From Nonomuraea sp. NBC_00507 (GTDB lineage Bacteria; Actinomycetota; Actinomycetes; Streptosporangiales; Streptosporangiaceae), in NCBI RefSeq assembly GCF_036013525.1, contig NZ_CP107853.1, positions 9,982,001-10,046,000 on the forward strand: a stretch of 64,000 bases of DNA, given 5' to 3'. How positions within the stretch are numbered: the stretch's first letter is position 1; every line of letters begins with the position of its first letter. The position numbers and the translations under genes are program-made. The notes beneath the pieces are model-generated. The model worked only from the letters and a program-made list of their open reading frames with translations, searched no databases and had not been told where the DNA came from. Of this stretch, positions 51,492 to 59,879 are shown piece by piece.

Positions 51492-51741
51492 GGGGGAACC
51501 TTTCTCGTGCGTCGTCGCGGTGGTCTGCTCACGGGCCGGAAGGTCGCGTCGGCCGATCCGGCCGAGATGGTCCTGGTGCCTGGCGTAGTCGCGCGCGGTC
51601 GGGCGGGCACGACGAGACGTGGTGCTTGTCATGCTTCTCCTTGAGGGCATGCACCATGGACCGGCGGCACTGCCGGTTTGTGCACGCTCACGGCGTGATC
51701 GTTGACACCCGCCCGGAGAGAAATCCGTCTACCAAGCCCAA

Positions 51742-51753
51742 GTTAGCGCTAAC
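51742..51753. promoter_or_regulatory. LacI-type palindrome upstream of the second cellulase
   Basis: GTTAGCGCTAAC is a perfect 12-bp palindrome with the central GCGC preferred by LacI-family repressors. It lies between the start of the cellulase gene and the end of the truncated ABC-F gene, 250 bp from the cellulase start. Confidence 0.55.
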
Positions 51754-51914
51754 ACATCGCCGAGAAAAGAAGCAAAGCGGCGTCGCCCGGGGCCTCGGTG
51801 AGCGCCCGGGTGAGCCGATCGAGCTCGGCCAGGTCCGTACGGGCCTCGTGCGGGGCGTCGTCGAGCACGCGCCGCGCGCCCAGCGTCCGTACGAGATCGC
51901 CGGCGAGCAGCACG

Positions 51915-52955
51915 TCACTCGCCGGCGGGACCCCCGGTCTCCAGCAGCCGCCCTTCGGACAGCTCCAGCCAGCGCTCCACCTTGATCTCCGCGAGGAACC
52001 GCTCGTCATGGCTGACCACCGCGAACGCCCCCTCGTACGCCCCGAGCGCGCTCTCCAGCTGCCCCACGCTGGTCAGGTCGAGGTTGTTGGTCGGCTCGTC
52101 GAGCAGCAGGAGCTGCGGCGCCGGCTCCGCGCACAACACGCAGGCCAGCGTGGCGCGCAGGCGTTCGCCGCCGGACAGCGAGCCCACCGGCAGGTGCGCC
52201 CGCGGCCCGCGGAACAGGAAACGGGCCAGCAGATTCATCCGGTCCGCGGCCGGCATGCCGGGGGCGAACGCGGTCAGGTTCTCGGCCACGGTGCGCTCGA
52301 CGTCGAGCAGGTCGAGCCGCTGCGACAGGTAGGCGACCCGGCCGTCGGCCCGGCCGGTCGTACCACCGTCCGGCTCAAGGTCACCGCTGATCAGGCGCAG
52401 CAAGGTCGACTTGCCCGCGCCGTTGGGGCCGGTCAGCGCGATGCGCTCGGGCCCGCGGACGGTCAGGTCGATGCCCGGCGCGGCGAACAGGCCGCGCGCT
52501 TGCAGGCGTTCGCCGTGGAAGACCGTACGCCCGGCGGGCACGTTGGTCCCCGGCAGCTCCAGCGCGATCCTCTGGTCGTCGCGCAGCGCCCGCCCGGCCT
52601 CCTCCAGCCTGACCTTGGCGTCGCTGACGCGGGCGGCGTGCACCTGACCCGCCCGCCCGGCCGACTCCTGCGCGCCGCGCTTCATGTTCCCGGCGAAGAT
52701 GCGTGGCAGCCCGGCGTTCTTGAGATTGCGGGCGGCGTTGCCGGCCCGGCGCTCGGCGCGCTCGCGTGCCTGCTGCATCTCCCGCTTCTCGCGCTTGAGC
52801 TCCTGCTCGGCGCTGCGCACGTCACGTTCGGCGGCTTCCTGCTCGGTACGCACGGCGTCTTCGTACGTGGTGAAGCCGCCGCCGTAGAAGCGGAGCTCGC
52901 CGCGGTCGAGCTCGGCGATGCGGTCCATGCGGTCGAGCAGGCGGCCTGCTCCGGG
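51915..52955 (-). pseudogene. Truncated ABC-F ATPase, C-terminal half only
   Basis: The readable part starts at RLLDRMDRIAELDRGEL, which is normally the middle of an ABC-F protein. It continues through the interdomain linker and a complete second ABC domain: Walker A IALTGPNGAGKSTLLRLISG, signature VGSLSGGERLRATLA, Walker B LLLLDEPTNNLDL and switch His in VVSHDERFL. The first ABC domain is missing and unrelated sequence replaces it beyond about 52955. ABC-F proteins of this class protect ribosomes from antibiotics and need both domains, so this gene is probably dead. A shorter product from the ATG at 52928 is conceivable. Confidence 0.75.
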
Positions 52956-53085
52956 TGAGGGTCTCGCCAGGGCGACGCGGCTGCCGTTCGCCGTGTCTCC
53001 CCGTCATCTGACTGATGTGTCGGAATCCCCTGCCCGAAACAGTAAGAAATGCGCTTTCCTTGTGACACGACACGGAGGACTCCAC

Positions 53086-53424
53086 ATGATCAACAGACGC
53101 ACCTTCGGCAAGGCCGTCGGTGTGGCCGACCGGCGCGACCGGCGCCTCGCTGGCGGGATCGCAGGCCCTCCCGCCCGCCTCCGCCACCACGCGCGGGGCG
53201 GCCCCGAGGTTGCCGGTGGTCACGCCGGCACGCACACGTCCTTCGCCTCGCCGAAGCAGGTCAAGGCCGGGTTGCTGGACATCGGTTACGCCGAGGCCGG
53301 CCCGGCCCGCGGCTACCTCGTCACGAGCCTCGAGGCCAACCTCGAGCCGCTGCCGCCGAAGGCGGAACACGCCTGGTCACGACGATCCGGCGCGGCGGTG
53401 GTCACGGCCTGGCCATGGCGCTGA
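53086..53424 (+). pseudogene. Broken Tat-secreted alpha/beta-hydrolase gene
   Basis: ATG at 53086 with GGAGG upstream opens MINRRTFGKAVGV, a twin-arginine signal. The continuation ATGASLAGSQALPPASATT lies in another frame, then HTSFASPKQVKAGLLDIGYA and EAGPARG return to the first. That is the usual start of exported alpha/beta-hydrolases. The next recognisable piece (SLEANLEPLPPKAEHAW) belongs to the middle of such proteins, so the nucleophile region is deleted. At least one frameshift and one deletion are present. Confidence 0.65.
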
Positions 53425-53448
53425 ACGGCCGCATGGGAAACTGCTGCG

Positions 53449-54288
53449 GTGACCGCACGACGTATCGCCTACCAGGGCGAGCCCGGCTCGAACTCCCACA
53501 TGGTGTGCAAGCACCACTACCCCGACTGGCATACGGTGCCGTGCGCGTCCTTCGAGGACGTGTTCGCGGTGGTGGAGAACGGGGAGGCGGAGCTGGCGAT
53601 GATCCCGATCGACAACTCGATCGCCGGCCGGGTCGCCGACATCCACCACTTCCTGCCGACCTCGGGCCTGTACATCGTCGGCGAGCACTTCCTGCGCATC
53701 CAGTTCAACCTCATGGCGCCGCCGGGTGCGACCCTGGACACGATCAAGGCCGTGCACAGCCACGTGCATGCCCTCGGCCAGTGCCGCCGGATCATCCGCG
53801 AGCACAAGCTGGTGCCGGTGATCGCCGGTGACACCGCCGGCGCTGCGCGCGAGGTGGCCGAGGCGGACGACCCGACCCAGGCGGCGATTGCGCCGCCACT
53901 CGCGGCGGAGATCTACGGTCTGCACATCCTCGCCCGCGACGTCGAGGACGAGGAGCACAACACCACGCGGTTCGTGGTGCTCAGCCCGGACTTCGTGCAG
54001 GCACCGCGCGGCGAGGGCCCGGTGGTCACCTCGTTCGTCTTCAACGTCCGCAACCTGCCGGCCGCGCTCTACAAGGCGCTCGGCGGGTTCGCGACCAACG
54101 GCATCAACATGACCAAACTGGAGAGCTACATGGTCGGCGGCCACTTCGCGGCCACCCAGTTCCTCGCCGAGGTCGACGGGCACCCCGAGGACCCCGGCCT
54201 GAAGAACGCGCTGGAGGAATTGGCGTTCTTCACCACCGACGTGAAGATCCTCGGAGTCTACCCAGCCGGCCCGTCCCGCGCCGACTGA
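53449..54288 (+). CDS. pheA: Prephenate dehydratase
   Basis: 279 residues, GTG at 53449. Catalytic domain: RIAYQGEPGSNSHMVCKHHY, ELAMIPIDNSIAGRVADIHH and the catalytic Thr in NTTRFVVLSPD. C-terminal ACT domain starts TSFVFNVRNLPAALYKALGG; the Phe-binding ESRP reads ESYM, as in the proteobacterial-type short enzymes. It makes phenylpyruvate, the last step but one of phenylalanine synthesis. It could be the housekeeping copy or could raise phenylpyruvate for the nearby NRPS/2-oxoacid dehydrogenase locus. Confidence 0.9.
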   Translation: MTARRIAYQGEPGSNSHMVCKHHYPDWHTVPCASFEDVFAVVENGEAELAMIPIDNSIAGRVADIHHFLPTSGLYIVGEHFLRIQFNLMAPPGATLDTIKAVHSHVHALGQCRRIIREHKLVPVIAGDTAGAAREVAEADDPTQAAIAPPLAAEIYGLHILARDVEDEEHNTTRFVVLSPDFVQAPRGEGPVVTSFVFNVRNLPAALYKALGGFATNGINMTKLESYMVGGHFAATQFLAEVDGHPEDPGLKNALEELAFFTTDVKILGVYPAGPSRAD

Positions 54289-54557
54289 ATCTCGAGACGG
54301 GCGCTCTGGCTGGTGTGATTGCACCAGATTGGAGGCGAAGCCCCTTGTCCGCGAGGAGCAGGAGTCCCGGGGGGCGGCAAGGCCCACCACGGACCACCAC
54401 CGAGCAGGCCGAACACCCTGGTACGGCTGGCCCTACCACCCATGGGAGGGCCGGCCGTCCTCTGGTTCGGGGGGTCGCCAGGCTGGGACGGAACCGCGCC
54501 GATTCCTAACGTCGAGGCTGTTCCGTCATCGCGGCTTCCGCTTCGAAAGGCGTGCCG

Positions 54558-55547
54558 ATGCCCGCAGTCCTCGAACCAGCCCGTACGGCGGGCCGCCGCC
54601 TGCACCGCCCGCTCCTGATGATGGTCGCCTCGATGGCACTGCTGCTGGTCGTCTCGGCCGTGGGCATGGTGGCCGACGACCGTGTCCTGCTCGGTGCGCC
54701 GGTCTGGGGGAAGCCCCTCAAGTTCGCCGTGTCGTTCATCGTGTACGGCCTGACGCTGGCCTGGTTGTTGACGCTGCCGCACAGGGCGAGCCGCTGGACC
54801 TGGTGGATGGCGACGCTGCTGGCCGTCACCGGCATACTCGACGTCGGCGTCGTCGTGGTCCAGGCGGCGCGCGGTACGTTCAGCCATTTCAACCAGGCGG
54901 ACGACCCGTTCAACAACGTCATCCAGGTGATCTTCGGCGTGGGCGTGCAGCTGCTCATGCTGGCGAACTTCGTCCTCGCCGGGCTCCTGATCTTCCAAAG
55001 GGTCGGCGACCGCGTGCTCACCTGGGCGATTCGCGCGGGCCTGACCTTCGTGATCGCCGGGATCGGCCTCGGGCTCCTGATACCGATGAGGTCCAGCGAG
55101 GTGTGGACGGCCAAGGACGCGGCCGGGCACGCGATCCCCCTGGCCGCCCAGCACAACGTGGGCGTCCCGGACGGCGGTCCCGGGCTGCCACTCACCGGCT
55201 GGAGCACGGTCGGCGGCGACCTGCGCATCCCGCACTTCGTCGGCCTGCACGGGCTGCAGGTCATGCTGGTCGTGGCGCTGGTGCTCGGGTTCCTGGCGAG
55301 CCGGGTCACCCTGCTGCGCGACGAGCGGACCCGGGCGGGCCTGATGATCGTGGCGGCCGCGGCGTACGCGGGCCTGATCGTCCTGGTGACTTGGCAGGCG
55401 CTGCGCGGCCAGGCGCTGATTCACCCCGACGGCCAGACGCTGGGCGCCCTGGCCCTGCTCATGGCCGCCACGACGGCGGCGAGCTGGGCGGTCCTCGCCG
55501 CGGGCGGTTCGCCGGGCCCGCGCCGGGTGGTTCGCTCGGTGACCTGA
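54558..55547 (+). CDS. Multi-pass membrane protein, unknown
   Basis: 329 residues from ATG at 54558, seven bases after GAAAGG; GTG at 54552 would touch that site. About eight hydrophobic segments are visible, including LLMMVASMALLLVVSAVGMV, FAVSFIVYGLTLAWLLTL and LMLANFVLAGLLIFQRVGDR. Conserved-looking loops are GAPVWGKPLKFAVSF and DLRIPHFVGLHGLQVM, the latter with two His that could bind a metal or haem. I do not recognise a named family. No neighbour suggests a role. Confidence 0.7.
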   Translation: MPAVLEPARTAGRRLHRPLLMMVASMALLLVVSAVGMVADDRVLLGAPVWGKPLKFAVSFIVYGLTLAWLLTLPHRASRWTWWMATLLAVTGILDVGVVVVQAARGTFSHFNQADDPFNNVIQVIFGVGVQLLMLANFVLAGLLIFQRVGDRVLTWAIRAGLTFVIAGIGLGLLIPMRSSEVWTAKDAAGHAIPLAAQHNVGVPDGGPGLPLTGWSTVGGDLRIPHFVGLHGLQVMLVVALVLGFLASRVTLLRDERTRAGLMIVAAAAYAGLIVLVTWQALRGQALIHPDGQTLGALALLMAATTAASWAVLAAGGSPGPRRVVRSVT

Positions 55548-55836
55548 TCGACGCCCGGTCATGCCCTGCTGACGGCGCCTCTTCTCATGATCGCGGGAGC
55601 GGGAGCCTGCCCGATGGCTGTCGACCACCGTGGCGGCTGGCAGGTGCTCGTAGACCGCCCACACAACCTCCGGAAACGTCAACCTGGACTCCATCACCCC
55701 GCGGGCCACGTGACCGGTGCTCGAGGCGGAGAACGTCGTGAGGACGTGCACTTCCGCCCTCGTGGCCGGGACTGTGTCCAGCCGTAGCGAGGTCGAAGTG
55801 TGCTGCCTACGACGATCTCTCAAGATCTCGTTTGAC

Positions 55837-57141
55837 TCATGTGGCGCATTCCCGGCGAGCCGAGCCGACCACGAAGGCCTCCAGCCGGTGCAGCAGGGCG
55901 GCCATCTCGCCCTCGGGCAGGCGGGTGGTGTCGGCGCTCAGTTCCACGCCGAGCGTGCCCTTCCAGCGCATCAGGGCCACGCAGAAGTCGCAGCTGCGCC
56001 GGTACATGCCGGGCAGCCACTCCAGTTCGGACTCCCCGTCCGCGTGGTCGGCGCCGCCTGGATCCTCGCCGGGGCGCAGGTCGTTGAAGCAGCACAACGG
56101 GAACATGGGGACGCCCCGGTCGGCGCTCATTCGGTCGACCATCGCATGCAGGGCCAGCGAGTCGAAGCGGGCGCGCCGGTAAGACGCGAGAACCGCCGGA
56201 TAGGCGCTCACCAGGGTCTCGGAAAGGCTTCCGCACGGGCCCAGGGTGAACAGTCCCAGCTGGTTCAGGCTGCTGACCAGGTCCCGGGTTCGGTCGCTGA
56301 AGCGGTTGTGCACGATCGGGGTGATCGCGCACACTTCATGCCCGGTCAGCTCGCGCAGCAGCATGGCGACCGCCACCAGCAGGACCGTGGCCGTGCTGAC
56401 GCCGGTACCGCGGGCGAGCACGTGTGCGGCGTGGTTGAGCCGGGGCGACGACAGCACGGCCCGCGCGAACTTAGGCGTCGTGCCGCTCCCGACAACGGTG
56501 GGAAACATGGAGGACGGTACCGTCCGAAGAAGCGCCTCCCACTGCGCGATCGCCCGGTCCGAACGGGCCGATGCCGCCTCCTCCTCCCGTACCAGGTCGA
56601 GCACCTGCGACGACGGCGGCCGCGCGATCACTCCGCGGAGCAGCAGCATCCGCAGGTCGCGCACCACGACGTCGGCCGCGCGCCAGTCCGCGACGACATG
56701 ATTGATCACGAGCGCAACGTGAGTGACGGCGCCGTCGCAGACCACGAGTCCGGCGCGCAGCGGCTGCTCGCCGTCGCCGAATGTTCGTCCGGCCAGGCGG
56801 GCGACAAGTTCCGCCGCGGCATCGTCCACGTCGCCGCGTGCCGACTCAACCATCTCGATCGACAGGGTCCCGGCCGCCGCCACCTCCTGATACGGCCCGG
56901 CCACGCCGAGCCGTACCAGGGATCGCAGGGCGTCATGCCGGCGCATCACCTCGGCCAGGGCGGCCGCCACGGCCGAGGGATGGCGCGGCCCGCCCGCGCG
57001 CGGGACTGCGAGCAGCCGGGGCACGTTGAAGTAGCGCGCGTCCGGCCCCACCCGCTGGATGGCCGTCCAGATGTCCCGCTGTCCCCACGCGAGCTCCGCC
57101 GTGCCGGAACGGTCGGCGGCGAAGTCCACCGAAAGCTGCAT
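55837..57141 (-). CDS. Free-standing NRPS condensation-type protein (second of pair)
   Basis: 434 residues from ATG at 57141, with AAGGA upstream and 26 bp after the stop of the first condensation gene. The fold has the N-terminal ELAWGQRDIWTAIQR (C1-like) and the core VALVINHVVADWRAADVV, where HHxxxDG is NHVVADW: the second His and the Asp remain, the first His and the Gly are lost. Later motifs (LPGMYRRSCDFCVALM) diverge from standard C domains. It may be an atypical condensing, releasing or acyl-transfer enzyme acting with the 57168 protein. No A or T domain is attached. Confidence 0.75.
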   Translation of the reverse strand: MQLSVDFAADRSGTAELAWGQRDIWTAIQRVGPDARYFNVPRLLAVPRAGGPRHPSAVAAALAEVMRRHDALRSLVRLGVAGPYQEVAAAGTLSIEMVESARGDVDDAAAELVARLAGRTFGDGEQPLRAGLVVCDGAVTHVALVINHVVADWRAADVVVRDLRMLLLRGVIARPPSSQVLDLVREEEAASARSDRAIAQWEALLRTVPSSMFPTVVGSGTTPKFARAVLSSPRLNHAAHVLARGTGVSTATVLLVAVAMLLRELTGHEVCAITPIVHNRFSDRTRDLVSSLNQLGLFTLGPCGSLSETLVSAYPAVLASYRRARFDSLALHAMVDRMSADRGVPMFPLCCFNDLRPGEDPGGADHADGESELEWLPGMYRRSCDFCVALMRWKGTLGVELSADTTRLPEGEMAALLHRLEAFVVGSARRECAT

Positions 57142-57167
57142 GACATTCCTTCGGCTCTCAGACACCC

Positions 57168-58628
57168 CTAACTCCGGACTTTCCAGTCCGCGGCTCCCAG
57201 TTCAGACAGCCGCAGACCCGGGTCGCCGCCCGCGCGCGTCACCACGCGCGCGAAGGCATCCGCCAGCCGGTGCGCGGTGGCGGCGTCGAACAGGTCGGTC
57301 GAGTACTCCAGCCAGCCGCCGATCCCCTCGGGCCCCCGGTACACGTCAAGGGACACCTCCACCCGGGCCCGGCCCAGGTCAGGCTGTGGATACACCTCCA
57401 CGGCCAGGTCCCCCAACTCGGTACGGAGCAAGTCTCCGGTGGGCAGGTTGTGGGTGAGGTTGAACATCGCCTGGTACAGCGGCGGACGGCTCAGGTCGCG
57501 GGGCACCCGGAGTGCGCCGAGGATGCGATCCAAGGACGTACCGCCGTGGGCGAGGGCCTTCAGGGTGCTGATTCGGGTACGCCGCAGCAGCTCGCCGAAG
57601 GGCGGATCCCCCGAAAGGTCGGCCCGCGCGACGAGCGTGGTGGAGAAGTAGCCGATCAGCGGGGCCAGCTCGGGCCGGTCCCGGCCGACCACGGGCACGC
57701 CTACGCAGAAGTCGTCCTGCCCGGCGGCCGCACCCAGCGTGACCTGCCACGCGGCGAGCAGGGCCATGAACGGGGTGGCCCGGTGGGCGCGCGCGATGAG
57801 TTCCAGGCGGGTGACATCCGCGTCCGGCACGGCCACGCCGGCCTTGGCGCCGCGGCCGGTCCAGCGGGCGGGGCGAGGGCGGTCGAGGGGCAGGTCGAGC
57901 GGCGGCGCTCCGGCGAGCCGCTCGATCCAGTAGTCCAGATGGTCCCGGTCCTCCTCGGCTCGCCGCCGCTCCGTCACGGCGAAGTCGCGGTACTGCGTGG
58001 GCAGCTCGTCCAGCATCGGAGGACGGCCTTCCCGGTGGGCGCGGTAGCATTCGCCGAGCTCGCGCATCAGCACGTCGAGCGACCAGTGGTCGACCACGAT
58101 GTGGTGCAGCACGATGCACAGGACGGCGTCGTCGGCGGCCAGGCGCAGCAGCCCCGCCCGCCATGCGGGGGCCGCCACGAGGTCGAACGGCCGCCCGGCG
58201 TAAGCGGCGATCGCCGGCTCGATGTCGGAGCAGGCGGGATCCAGGTGGTCCAGCCGCACTTCGCGGGGCTCGTCCACGACCTGGGCGGGCAGGTCGCCGT
58301 CCAGGACGAAGCGGGTGCGCAGCACCTCGTGCCTGGCGGCGATCACGGTGAACGCCGCGGCGAGACCAGTCTCGTCGATGGGGCCGCGCAGCCTTACCGG
58401 CCACGTGATGTGATAAGCGCAGTCGTCAGTGTCGAAGCGTTGCAGGAACCACAGCCGCTCCTGCCCGGTGGACAGCGGCCAGGTCCGCTTCTCCTGGCCG
58501 CCGAGCAGCGACCGGCGCAGCGCAGCGCGGCGTTCGGCGGGCAGCGCGGCCAGGCGCCGCCGCAGTTCCTCGCGCTCGGCCGTGCCCTGCTCTTGATGGT
58601 CGGCGACCACCCTCATCTCGGGGCTCAC
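57168..58628 (-). CDS. Free-standing NRPS condensation domain protein (first of pair)
   Basis: 486 residues, GTG at 58628 with GAGGAGGG upstream. A short helical head (REELRRRLAALPAERRAALR) resembles a docking or linker helix. The C domain has C1 WPLSTGQERLWFLQRF, C2 RHEVLRTRF, C3 LCIVLHHIVVDHWSLDVL (HHxxxD complete, Gly replaced by His), C5 IGYFSTTLVARADLSGDPPF and C7-like LPTGDL. It should join an acyl or aminoacyl chain on a carrier protein to an amine. A CebR-like operator lies 72 bp upstream, and the 2-oxoacid dehydrogenase operon diverges from the same region. Confidence 0.88.
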   Translation of the reverse strand: MSPEMRVVADHQEQGTAEREELRRRLAALPAERRAALRRSLLGGQEKRTWPLSTGQERLWFLQRFDTDDCAYHITWPVRLRGPIDETGLAAAFTVIAARHEVLRTRFVLDGDLPAQVVDEPREVRLDHLDPACSDIEPAIAAYAGRPFDLVAAPAWRAGLLRLAADDAVLCIVLHHIVVDHWSLDVLMRELGECYRAHREGRPPMLDELPTQYRDFAVTERRRAEEDRDHLDYWIERLAGAPPLDLPLDRPRPARWTGRGAKAGVAVPDADVTRLELIARAHRATPFMALLAAWQVTLGAAAGQDDFCVGVPVVGRDRPELAPLIGYFSTTLVARADLSGDPPFGELLRRTRISTLKALAHGGTSLDRILGALRVPRDLSRPPLYQAMFNLTHNLPTGDLLRTELGDLAVEVYPQPDLGRARVEVSLDVYRGPEGIGGWLEYSTDLFDAATAHRLADAFARVVTRAGGDPGLRLSELGAADWKVRS

Positions 58629-58699
58629 GAGCCCTCCTCGTTGATCGGCAGCGTCTCCGGCTCGCGCGTTCGCCGGCGGAATGTGGTGCGGGCGCCTTT

Positions 58700-58713
58700 T
58701 GGGAACGCTCCCA
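58700..58713. promoter_or_regulatory. CebR/LacI-type operator before the condensation genes
   Basis: TGGGAACGCTCCCA differs by one base from the cellobiose repressor site TGGGAGCGCTCCCA. It is embedded in a longer inverted repeat (CTTTTGGGA ... TCCCAAAAG, 58696-58717). It lies 72 bp upstream of the GTG at 58628. Confidence 0.75.
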
Positions 58714-58911
58714 AAAGAGGCTAGGTTTCGCCTCCGAGCAGGTCAAGATCTCCTTCTTGCCCTTCGCCGCAGCCCAATGTGATCCGACCGGGACGGTAGG
58801 CGATCCCTGCACGTGGCGCGGGCCATTCCGAACGATTCATTCTCGACGTTTGACAGCCTGGAAACTTCTTCGTCTGATGCTGACGACATCCAACTGATCG
58901 AATAGAATTCG

Positions 58912-58925
58912 TGGGAGCGCTCCCA
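58912..58925. promoter_or_regulatory. Exact CebR-consensus operator before the E1alpha gene
   Basis: TGGGAGCGCTCCCA, a perfect palindrome extended to 16 bp (58911-58926). It is identical to the published consensus for the cellobiose-responsive repressor CebR of Streptomyces. It ends 31 bases before the GTG at 58957 and just after an AT-rich stretch (AATAGAATT) that may be the promoter. Confidence 0.8.
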
Positions 58926-58956
58926 CCGCCTCGACACCCACCAAGGAGTGCCGATC

Positions 58957-59874
58957 GTGCCAGAAGGATTGCTGGAAGAGATCACGGAGGACCTGTCCGA
59001 TGACGACCTCGGGCTGCTCCTGCTGATCAGGCACTTCGAACGCAAGCTGCTCGACCTGTTCGGCCAAGGGCTGGTACAGGGCACCACCCACACCTGCCTG
59101 GGGCAGGAGTACGTGCCGGTCGCGTTGGCGCCGCTGCTGGGCGAGCGGGACTTCGTCTTCAGCAATCATCGCGGGCATGGCCACTACCTGGCCCGATTAC
59201 GGGACCCGTACGGGTTGCTCGCGGAGATCCTCGGGCGGGAGGGCGCGGTCTGCGGCGGCGTGGGCGGCAGTCAGCACATTCTGTCCGGCCGCTACCTGTC
59301 CACCGGGATCCAGGGCGAGAGCCTGCCGGTCGCCGCGGGCGTGGCCCTGCATCTGCGGGACGCCGAGCCGGGCGCGCTGGCGCTGGCGTACATCGGCGAC
59401 GGAACGTGGGGACAGGGCGCCGTCTACGAGGCGCTCAACATGGCCGCGCTCTGGCGGCTGCCGCTGGTCGTGGTGACCGAGAACAACGGGATCGCGCAGA
59501 CCACACCGACGTCGGCGCAGATGGCGGGCACGATCGGGGATCGGGCGCGGGCGTTCGGGTGCCGGTTCCTGCACGTCGGCTCGCGGGACATAGGCGAGAT
59601 CCGGGACGGGCTGCGGCCGCTGTTCGAGCGGACCAGGGAGGGCGCGGGGCCGCTGGTGGTGGAGTTCGCCACGCACCGGCTCGGGCCTCACAGCAAGGGC
59701 GACGACACCCGCTCCGCCGAGGAGATCCGGCGCGCCCGCGACCACGACTGGTTCCCGCGCGAGGGCGCCACCGTGTCCCCTCGCTTTGCCCGCATGGACG
59801 CGGAGGCGCGCGCGTTCGTCGAGGTGGTGGCCGGTGAGGTGCTCGGGCGACCGCTGTCGGCACGGGAGGGCTGA
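58957..59874 (+). CDS. 2-oxoacid dehydrogenase E1 alpha subunit
   Basis: 305 residues from GTG at 58957, eight bases after AAGGAG. The earlier GTG at 58948 overlaps that site. ThDP-binding motif GDGTWGQGAVYEALNMAALW followed by ENN is complete. HTCLGQEYVPVAL and NHRGHGHYLARLRDPYGLLA are typical of pyruvate/acetoin/branched-chain E1 alpha. With the beta subunit it decarboxylates a 2-oxo acid and transfers the acyl group to E2. Set in an NRPS locus, it may make an acyl-CoA starter. Expression is probably derepressed by cello-oligosaccharides through the operator just upstream. Confidence 0.9.
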   Translation: MPEGLLEEITEDLSDDDLGLLLLIRHFERKLLDLFGQGLVQGTTHTCLGQEYVPVALAPLLGERDFVFSNHRGHGHYLARLRDPYGLLAEILGREGAVCGGVGGSQHILSGRYLSTGIQGESLPVAAGVALHLRDAEPGALALAYIGDGTWGQGAVYEALNMAALWRLPLVVVTENNGIAQTTPTSAQMAGTIGDRARAFGCRFLHVGSRDIGEIRDGLRPLFERTREGAGPLVVEFATHRLGPHSKGDDTRSAEEIRRARDHDWFPREGATVSPRFARMDAEARAFVEVVAGEVLGRPLSAREG

Positions 59875-59879
59875 GGGAG

